This document shows, piece by piece, positions 6,829 through 15,600 of a DNA stretch of 20,709 nucleotides. The notes beneath the pieces were generated by a model. It was not told the DNA's origin. It searched no databases and worked only from the letters and a program-made list of their open reading frames with translations. A program made the position numbers and the translations under genes. The DNA comes from DASSUC01 sp035649895. Its GTDB lineage: Bacteria; Actinomycetota; Actinomycetes; Mycobacteriales; Micromonosporaceae. Each line of letters opens with the position of its first letter. Position 1 is the first letter of the stretch. Where the stretch lies: assembly GCA_035649895.1 (NCBI GenBank), contig DASRIS010000041.1, positions 1 through 20,709 on the forward strand, written 5' to 3'.

Positions 6829-9624
6829 TCAGCCGTCCACCGGCAGGCGGTACTGGCGGACCTGTTCGGGGTCGAGCCAGCAGCGACGGCGCTCGAACGG
6901 ATAGGTGGGCAGGTCGACCGGCCGGCGCACCGTTCCTTCGAACGCGTCCCAGTCGACCTCGACCCCGTGGACATACAGCTTCGCGACGCACTCCAGCAGC
7001 GTCTGCCAGTTTCCGGTCTCCGGGTCCAGCGACGGAAGCCATAGGCCGGCGCCCTTGGGCAGGCAGCGCTTTCCCATCTCCACAAGGGTGTCCTTCGGTC
7101 CTATCTCGACGAACGTGTCGTACCCCTCGGCGGCCAGCGCGCGCATCGCGTCCAGGAAACGGGCCGGGTCGCGTAGCTGCCGGCGCCAGTAGGCCGCGTC
7201 GTGGCACACCCCCGACCGCAGCATGGTCGCGCTGTGCGTGGACATGAACGGGGTGCGCGGCGGGGCGAACTCATGCTTCGCGACCGCCCGTTCGAACTCG
7301 TCGAGGATCGGCTCGAGCAGCGGCGAGTGCGACGCGTAGGAGATCTTGAGCGGGCGGGTCAGGACGAAGTCGGCCTCCAGCCGTTCCAGCACCGCCTGGA
7401 CGGCTGCTTTCTCCCCCGATATCACGGTGTGCTCGGGGCCGTTGACCGCCGCGACCGCGACCCGGTCGGCGTAGCCGTCGATCGCCTTGGCGACCTGGTC
7501 GGCCGGTGCCGAGCAGGCGGCCATCATGCCGGTCGGCGGCAGCGTCTGGGTCAGCCGGCCGCGCTCGACGATGAGCTGCACGCCGGTCTCCAGGCCGAAC
7601 ACCCCGGCGACGCAGGCGGCCGCGTACTCGCCCAGGCTGTGGCCCAGCACCGCGTCGGGCGCAAGGCCCCAGGAGCGCCACAGCTCGGCGAGCGCGTACT
7701 GGAGCGTGAAGAGCGCCGGCTGGGCGTACTCGGTCTCGTCGATCGGAAGCTCGGCGCGGCCGCCCGGGTAGAGCACCTCCCGCAGCCGCCACGGGTGGTG
7801 GGCGTCGAACAGCTCGGCGCAGCGGTCGACCGCGCGGCGGAACACCGGCTGGGTCTGGTAAAGCTCGTGCCCCATGCCGACGTGCTGGCCGCCCTGGCCG
7901 GAGAAGAGGAACGCGACCCTGCGCCGCTCGCCCACGGGCACGTTCCCCTGCGCGACCGGCTCGGGTGCCTCACCCGCCGCGATGGCCGCCAGCGCCGCCC
8001 GAGCCTCACCAACCGTGCGTACGGGCAGCGCCGCCCGCCGCGCGAAGTGGGTCCGGCGGGCGTTGGTGGTGTGGCACAGGTCCGCAAGCTCCGGTGTGGG
8101 GCCCTCCGCGAGCCGGTCGGCGTAGCTGCGCGCCAGGGTCCGCAGCGCGCCAACGCTACGGGCCGACACCGTCAGCAGGCGCAGCGGCCGGTCATCGGCG
8201 GGGGCGGCCGGCTCCCTGTCCCGCCGCGCGCCGCTGCGCACGTCTCCGGGGAGGTCGCTGAGGATGACGTGCGCGTTGGTGCCGCCGAAGCCGAACGAGC
8301 TGACCCCGGCCACCCGCTGTCCGGCCGGCGCCGGCCACGGCGTGCGCCCGGTCACCACGCGCAGCGGCAGCCCGTCCCAGTCGACGTGCGGGTTCAGCTC
8401 GCGCAGGTGCAGGTGCGGCGGGATCTCTCCGTGGTGCAGCCCGAGCACCACCTTGACCAGGCCGGTGACTCCAGCGGCGGCCTCCAGGTGGCCGGCGTTG
8501 GTCTTGACCGACCCCAGGAGCAGGGGCTGGTCGGCACCGCGGTCCCGGCACAGCGCCGCGCCGAGCGCGTGCACCTCGATCGGGTCGCCGAGCGCGGTGC
8601 CGGTGCCGTGCGCCTCGACGTAGCTGAGCTGCTGCGGCCTGACGCGGGCGTCGGCCAGCGCCGCCTTGATCACCGACTCCTGCGCCACCCCGTTGGGCGC
8701 GGTCAGCCCGTTGCTGTGCCCGTCCTGGTTGACCGCGCTGCCGCGGACGACCGCGAGGATGCGGTCGTTGTCCCGCAGCGCGTCGGACAGGCGCTTGAGT
8801 ACGACGACCCCGGCGCCTTCGCCGCGCACGTACCCGTTGGCGCTGGCGTCAAAGGTCTTGCTGCGGCCATCCGGTGACAACATGCCGATCTGCGAGAACG
8901 CCGCCATGGTCTCCGGCCAGAGCATCACGTTGACGCCGCCGGCGAGCGCCAGCGACGCCCGGCCGCTGCGCAGGCTCTGGCACGCCAGGTGCACCGCCAC
9001 CAGCGACGAGGAGCAGGCGGTGTCGACCGCCATGCTCGCGCCGTGCAGGTCGAAGAAGTACGACAGGCGGTTCGCCGCGATGCTGAACGCCGTGCCGGAC
9101 AGCCCTCGGATCGGCGCGCCGCCCAGCAGCAGCGAGTAGTCCCAGGTGCTGATCCCGACATAGACGTCGGCCTGGGTGCCGGCCAGCCGGCCCGGGACCT
9201 GCCCGGCGTGCTCCAAGGCCTCCCAGGTGACCTCGAGCAGCAGGCGCTGCTGCGGGTCCATGCTCGATGCCTCACCCAGGGACAGGCCGAAGAACGCCGG
9301 GTCGAAGTGGTCGACCTGGTCCAGGAACCCGCCGTAGCGCGTGCTCATCGTGCCCGGTGTCGACTGCTCCGGGTCGCAGTAGGCGTCCACGTCCCAGCGG
9401 TCCGCGGGCACCTCGGAGACCAGGTCCACACCGTCGCGCAGCCGCTGCCAGAGCTCGTCCGGGCTGTTCGCGCCGCCGGGCAGCCGGCAGCCGATGCCGA
9501 TGACAGCGATCGGCTCGGTGCGGGCCTGCTCGGCCTCGGCCAGCCGCGCCTGCAGCGTCTCGATCGCGACCAGGGCCCGCTTGAGCGGTGACAGCGTAGC
9601 CGCGGGTGCTCCGGCATCAGTCAT
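6829..9624 (-). CDS. KS-AT didomain PKS lacking an ACP
   Basis: 931 residues. N-terminal helices (about 13-33, LKRALVAIETLQARLAEAE) are of the same docking type as in the upstream PKS, so the protein probably receives the chain from it. The KS (about 37-455) has DTACSSS (Cys204), His339 and His379, all elongation residues present. The AT (about 565-860) has FSGQGGQ, GHSLGE (Ser663) and YASH (763-766). GHSLGE is common in malonyl-type ATs while YASH is the usual methylmalonyl signature, so specificity is ambiguous. The protein stops about 15 residues after the post-AT motif LPTYPFERRRCW. There is no KR, DH or ACP, and no C-terminal docking helix. It must use an ACP in trans: the ACP of the AT-less module downstream, the free donor ACP, or both. 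Without reduction its product would be a beta-ketoacyl chain, the substrate needed by the HMGS cassette that follows directly. Confidence 0.95.
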   Translation of the reverse strand: MTDAGAPAATLSPLKRALVAIETLQARLAEAEQARTEPIAVIGIGCRLPGGANSPDELWQRLRDGVDLVSEVPADRWDVDAYCDPEQSTPGTMSTRYGGFLDQVDHFDPAFFGLSLGEASSMDPQQRLLLEVTWEALEHAGQVPGRLAGTQADVYVGISTWDYSLLLGGAPIRGLSGTAFSIAANRLSYFFDLHGASMAVDTACSSSLVAVHLACQSLRSGRASLALAGGVNVMLWPETMAAFSQIGMLSPDGRSKTFDASANGYVRGEGAGVVVLKRLSDALRDNDRILAVVRGSAVNQDGHSNGLTAPNGVAQESVIKAALADARVRPQQLSYVEAHGTGTALGDPIEVHALGAALCRDRGADQPLLLGSVKTNAGHLEAAAGVTGLVKVVLGLHHGEIPPHLHLRELNPHVDWDGLPLRVVTGRTPWPAPAGQRVAGVSSFGFGGTNAHVILSDLPGDVRSGARRDREPAAPADDRPLRLLTVSARSVGALRTLARSYADRLAEGPTPELADLCHTTNARRTHFARRAALPVRTVGEARAALAAIAAGEAPEPVAQGNVPVGERRRVAFLFSGQGGQHVGMGHELYQTQPVFRRAVDRCAELFDAHHPWRLREVLYPGGRAELPIDETEYAQPALFTLQYALAELWRSWGLAPDAVLGHSLGEYAAACVAGVFGLETGVQLIVERGRLTQTLPPTGMMAACSAPADQVAKAIDGYADRVAVAAVNGPEHTVISGEKAAVQAVLERLEADFVLTRPLKISYASHSPLLEPILDEFERAVAKHEFAPPRTPFMSTHSATMLRSGVCHDAAYWRRQLRDPARFLDAMRALAAEGYDTFVEIGPKDTLVEMGKRCLPKGAGLWLPSLDPETGNWQTLLECVAKLYVHGVEVDWDAFEGTVRRPVDLPTYPFERRRCWLDPEQVRQYRLPVDG

Positions 9625-12600
9625 CAGTACGCTCCAAGTCCAAAGTAGACAGTTTCGCCGCCAGCAGCTCCTCGACGTCGGCGTCGTCCATGGCCGCGAC
9701 CCGTGCGGCCAGGCCGCCGTCGTCGTCCGGCCCGGAGTCCGTGGCGGTAGCGGCCTCCCGCGCCGGCGCCTCGGCCTGGTCCTGGTCGAACAGCTCGCGA
9801 AGGAGGTAGTCGGCCAGCTTCGTGACCGTGGGGTAGTCGAAGGCGAGCGTGCTCGGCAGCGTGCGGCCCGCGAACAGTCCCAGCGCGTTCCTCAGCTCTA
9901 CCGCCATCAGCGAGTCCAGCCCGAGCTCACGCAGTGGCTGCTGCGGGCTCAGCGCCTGCGGGTCCGGCAGGCCCAGGATCTTGACCGCCTGCGCCTGGAC
10001 GTACTCCCGCAGCAGCTGCCCGCGCTCGCCCGGGTGCGCCGCCTCGACCCGCTCGCGTGCACTGTCCAGTTGCGAGCGTGCACCGTCCTGCTGCGAGGCG
10101 GTGGCCGTCTCTGGCGCGCGCACCGGCCCGGCCCGGTCCAGCCGGGCGAACAGCGGCGGGACGGCACCGCCGAACTGGCTCAGGTGGGTCGGCCAGTCGA
10201 CCGGCAGCACGCCCACCTGCACCGCACCGGCCTCGACCAGCCGGCCCAGCGCCTGCGTGCCCTGCTCCGCCGTCAGCGGCTGGAAGCCCTGCGCCACCAG
10301 CCGTTGCTGCTGCTGGCCGCCCATCCGCGCGGCCATGCCGGCATCGGCCCAGGGTCCCCAGTTGACGCTCGTCGCGACGAGCCCGAGCGACCGCCGGTGG
10401 TGCGCGAGGGCGTCGAGGAACGCGTTGGCCGTGACGTAGCTGCTCTGGCCCGCCGACCCCAGCAGCGCCGCCGCCGAGGAGCAGAGCACGAAGAAGTCGA
10501 GCGGCAGCTCACGGGTGAGCTGGTGCAGGTTCCAGCCGCCGGCGACCTTGGGGGCCAGCACACCGGCGAAACGCTGCCAGGTCTGCTGGGCGAGCACGCC
10601 GTCGTCGAGCACGCCCGCGGCGTGGACGACGCCCCGCAGCGGCGGCATCGTCTCCGCGACCTCGGCGACGACCTCCGCCAGTGCCTGCGCGTCGGCGACG
10701 TCGACCTGCCGCGTGACCACCTGCGCGTCGCCCGGTAGCTCGCGCAGCGCGGCGGCGGCCTCCGCCGAGGGCGCGCTGCGGCCGAGCAGCACCAGGTGCC
10801 GTGCGCCCTCGCCCACCAGCCACCGCGCGATGCCCAGCCCCATGCCGCCCAGGCCGCCGGTGACCAGGTACGTCGCGTCGGCGCGTACGGCCGGACCCGG
10901 CTCGGACACCACGACGACCTTGCCGGTGTGCCGGGCCTGCGCCATGTGGCGGAAGGCGTCCACGGCCCGCGCCAGCGGCACCTCGCGCAGCGGCAACGGT
11001 GCCAGGCGCCCCTCGGCGAGCGCGCCGACAAGCTCGTGGAGCATCGCCTGGACCAGCTCCGGGTCCTCCTCGGCGACCGTGCCGAGGTCGAACGGGTGGT
11101 ACCCGACGTCGGGGCGTACCTGCGCGACCTGGGCCGCGTCCCAGATGCCGCGCTTGCCGATCTCGACGAAGCGCCCACCCTCGCGCAGCACGCCGATGCT
11201 CCGCGGGATGATCTCGTCCGCAAGCGAGTTGAGCACGACGTCGACGCCCTCGCCGCCGGTGCGGTCCAGGATCGCGTCGGCGAAGTCCAGCGTGCGCGAG
11301 CTGAAGACGTGCCCTACGCCGCGCTCGGCGAGCAGTGGCCACTTGGCGGGGCTCGCCGTGGCGAACACCTCGGCCCCGGCCTGCTGTGCCAGCTGCACCG
11401 CCGCCATTCCCACGCCGCCGGCTGCCGCGTGGACCAGCACGCGCTCGCCGGGCTTGAGCTGTGCCAGATGGTGCAGGCCGTAGGCTGCGGTGAGGAACGC
11501 GACCGGGACCGTCGCCGCCTCGCTGAAGGTCATCGAGCCGGGTATGCGGGCCACCCGCGAAGCCGCGACGGTCGTGAACGTGGCGAAGCTCGCCGGCGCC
11601 AGCGCCAGCACCCGGTCGCCGGGGGCCAGCCCGCGGACCTGCGCGCCGACCGCCACGACCTCGCCGGCACACTCCAGGCCGAGCGGGCCCGCGTCGCCGG
11701 GGTACATCCCGAGCGCGTTCAGCACGTCGCGGAAGTTCAGCCCGGTCGCGTGGACGCGGATCTCCACCTCGTCCGGCTCCGGCGCCCGCCGCGGGACCGG
11801 CTCGAGCGCGAGGTGCTCGAGCACGCCGGGCTCGCGTACCTGGAGCTGCACCGGCTGCTCCGCCGCGGGCTGCTCGGCGGCGCCGCGAAGTGCGGCGGCC
11901 GGCACCAGCCGGGCCACGTAGGTCCTGCCCTGCCTGACCGCGATCTGGTCCTCATCGCCCGGCGCCAGCAGCAGCTCGTACAGCGCCTGCGCCGCGGGCT
12001 GCGGGTCGCTGGCCGGGTCGAGGTCGACGCAGGCGCAGCGCAGCTCGGGCTGCTCGCGGTTGACCGCCTTCGCCAGGCCCCAGACCGGGCTCTGCGCCAC
12101 CGCGACCGGCGCCCCGGCGGCTACCGCCTGCGCCCCGCGCGTGACCAGCCAAAGGCTCGGCACGAGGGCGTCGCCCGTGGCGAGCTCCTGTACGAGCGGG
12201 AGCACGCCGCGCACGCTCTGCTCGTGGGCTGACATGATCTCATCCAGGGTCGGCTCGCCCGCCGCCACGTCCAGACTCGCCAGGTGGACGACGCCGCGCC
12301 AGGACCGGTCCGGCCGTAGCTGCTCGCGCAGCTGCGCGGTCACGTCGGTACCGGGACCGGTGGTCAGCAGCTCCACCTGCTCACCGTGCGCGTGGAGCAG
12401 GTCGGCCAGCGCCGCGCCGAAGCCCCCGCGGTCGCCCATGACCAGCCAGGCGCCGGCCCTGCTCGGCGCGGCAGGCCGGTCGGGCGCGGCAGAGTGGTCG
12501 GGTGTAGCAGGCCGGTCGGGCGCGGGGTGGTCGGGTGTAGCGGGCCGGTCGGGTGTCGCCGGCTCCCAGGCGACCTCGTAGAAGAGACCCGGCTCGGCCG

Positions 12601-15600
12601 GTGCGACCGCCCGCAGCACGCTCCGCCGGTCGGTGCGCCTGAGCAGCAGCCCGTCAACCCGCGCCATGAGACTGCCGTCAGCGGCGCGCAGCTCCACGTC
12701 CGCGACGGCTGTCTCCGTGCTGCTCTGGCGCAGCCGCGCGTGGCTCCACACCTGGGCCCCGGGCGGTGCCAGGGACGCGAAGCGGTCCAGGCCCACCGGC
12801 AGGTACACATCGGACGGGTCGCCGGACAGCGCGGCCAGCACCACCTGGAGGCAGGCGTCGAGCAGGGCGGGATGCCAGCGGTAGCCGGCGCGGTCCACAC
12901 CAGCGTCGCCGGGCGGCTCGATCTGGCCCAGCGCCTCATCCGTACCGCGCCACAGCTGCGTGACGCCGGTGAAGGCCGGGCCGTAGCCGATGCCCGCCTC
13001 GCCCAGCCGCCGGTAGAGCTCCGGGACCGCGACCGGCTCCAGCCGGGACCGCAGTGCCGCGAGGTCACGCTGGTCGGCCTCCGGTTGCGCGTACTCCTGT
13101 ACGCTGCCCGTCGCGTGCAGTGTCCACTGTGACTCGTCCGGTTCCACCGCCGGCTGGCTGAAGACCTGGAACGCGCTCCGGCCGCCGCCCTGGGGCGTCA
13201 GCACAACCTGGACCGACCGCGGTGCGTCGTCGGCCAGCACCAGAGCCGTATGCAGCACAAGGTCCGTGACCTGCACGGGCGTCCCACCGGAGCTGGTCGC
13301 CGTCTCGCCGGAGCTGCCCGCCGTTCCGCCGGAGCCGGCCGCCGTTCCGCCTGAGCTGGCCGCCAGCGCGAGCTCGAGGTAGGCGGCCAGCGGCAGCAGC
13401 GCCGCGCCATAGATCCGGTGCTCGCCCAGGAACGCCGGCGTGGTGCTGCTCAGCTCGTTCTCGAATGTCGGCAGCGCCGACCGGACGCGCCACCCCAGCA
13501 GCGGGTGCCGCGCTGATGCGGCCGGTCGCCCCATCGCCTGGACGGAGCGCCTCGACGGTTGTTGTAGCCAGTAGCGTTCGCGCTGCCAGGGATAGCTCGG
13601 CAGCGGGACGCAGCGCCCGGCGGCCGGGTAGAGGCGCCGCCAGTCGACCGAGTAGCCCGCGCTGTAGAGCCCGCCGAGCGCGGTGAGCAGCGTGGCCCGC
13701 GGCTCCGCGCCGGCCCGCATCGACGCCAGTACGACCGGAGCCTGGCCGGAGCGCTCGAGCTGCTCGACGGTCGGGCGGGCCAGCACCGGCTGCGGGCTGA
13801 CCTCGACCACGATGCGGGTGCCGGTCTCAGCCGGCAGCTGCGCCAGTGCCGCCGCGAACTGGACCGGCTCACGAATGTTACGACCCCAGTACCCGGCCCC
13901 GAAGTCCTGGTCCGTCGCCTGCCGTCCAGTCACTGTGGACACGAGCCGTCCGGTCACTGTGGACACGATCGGCACGGTCGCGGGTCGCGGTGCGACTCCC
14001 CGCAGCGCCTGCACCAACGGCGCCCGGAACGGCTCCATCTGCGGGCTGTGGAAGGCGTACTCCACCCGCAGCATGCGGCTGAACACACCGCGGTCGGTCA
14101 GCGTCGCCAGTACCTCGGCCAGCGCGTCGGCATCGCCGGACAGCACCGTCGAGGTCGGGCTGTTCACCGCGGCGACCGTCAGCCGGTCGGCGTAGGCGGC
14201 GACCACCTCGGCGGCCTCGGCGGCCGGCAACGCGACCGTGGCCATCCGGCCCCGGCCGTGCGCCTGCTGCATCACCCGTCCCCGGTGGAACGCGACGAGC
14301 ACCGCGTCCTCCAGCGACAGCACGCCGGTGACGTGCGCCGCCGCGACCTCGCCGACGCTGTGGCCGACCACCGCCTCGGGCTCGACCCCCCACGAGCGCC
14401 ACAGCGCCGCAAGGGCTACCTGCATCGCGAAGAGCGCAGGCTGGGCGATCTCGGTACGGTCCAGCCGGGAGTGCGCCTCATCGGCGCTGACCTCGTCCAG
14501 CAGCGACCAGCCGGCGTGGGCGCGGAACAGCTCGTCGCAGCGGCGCAGCGTCTCGGCGAAGACCGGCTCCTGGGCCAGCAGGTCGCGGCCCATCCCGGCC
14601 CACTGCGCGCCCTGGCCGGAGAAGACGAAGACCGGGCCGGCCGGCGCCTCCGGGACGGCGGCACCCGGCGTGAGCTGCGGGGCGCCATCGGCGAGCAACG
14701 CCGCCAGGCGGTCCGCCAGCTCCCCGCGGCTACGCCCGGCCACGGCGAGCCGGAACGGATGGTGGCTGCGCCGTACGCCTGCGGTGTAGCAGATGTCGTA
14801 GAGGTCGGCATCGCTGGCGCTGGCGAGCAGCGGGCGGTACGCGCCGGCGAGCGCGCGCAGCGCCTGCGGGCTGCGCGCCGAGACTGGCAGGAGCTCGACG
14901 CGCCCTCCCGGCACGGCGGCGGGCTCTTCGGGCCTGTTGGCAGGCTTTTCGGACCCGCTGGCGGGATTTTCGGACCCGTCGGCGGGCGGCGCGGGCTGGG
15001 GTGCCTCCTGCACCACCAGGCAGCCGTTCGTCCCGGACCAGCCGAACGAGCTGACCGTCGCGTACCGCGGGGTCTTGCCCCGGGGCCAAGGCTGCAGCGC
15101 GGTCGGGATCACAAAGCGCGACCCGTCCAGCGACGCGTTCGGGTTCAACGCCTGGAAGTGCAGGTGCGCCGGGGTCGCCTCGTGCTGGAGCGACAGCACG
15201 ATCTTGACCAGGCTCGCGATGCCGGCAGCCGCTTCCAGATGGCCGATGTTGGTCTTGACCGAGCTGAGCGCGACCGGCTGGCTCTCGCCGCTCGCCGCGC
15301 CGAATACCTCGACCAACGCCTCCAGCTCGATCGGGTCGCCCAGCGCCGTACCCGTGCCGTGGGCCTCGACCGCGCTGACCTCTGCCGGGTCGACACCCGC
15401 GTTGTCCAGCGCCTGCCGCAGGACCGTCTTCTGGGACAGGCCGCTGGGCGCGGTCAGCCCGTTGGTCCGGCCGTCCTGGTTCACCGCAGAGCCGCGGACC
15501 ACCGCCAGGATCGGGTCGCCGTCGCGCTGCGCGTCGGACAGCCGCTTGAGCACCACCGCGCCGCAGCCCTCACCGCGTACGAAGCCGTCGGCGCTGGCGT

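Noticed and set aside
12474..14980. CRISPR-like or mobile-element repeats
   Set aside because: The repeats are contiguous, 15-24 bp, without spacers, and keep the reading frame of a PKS gene. They are coding minisatellites.
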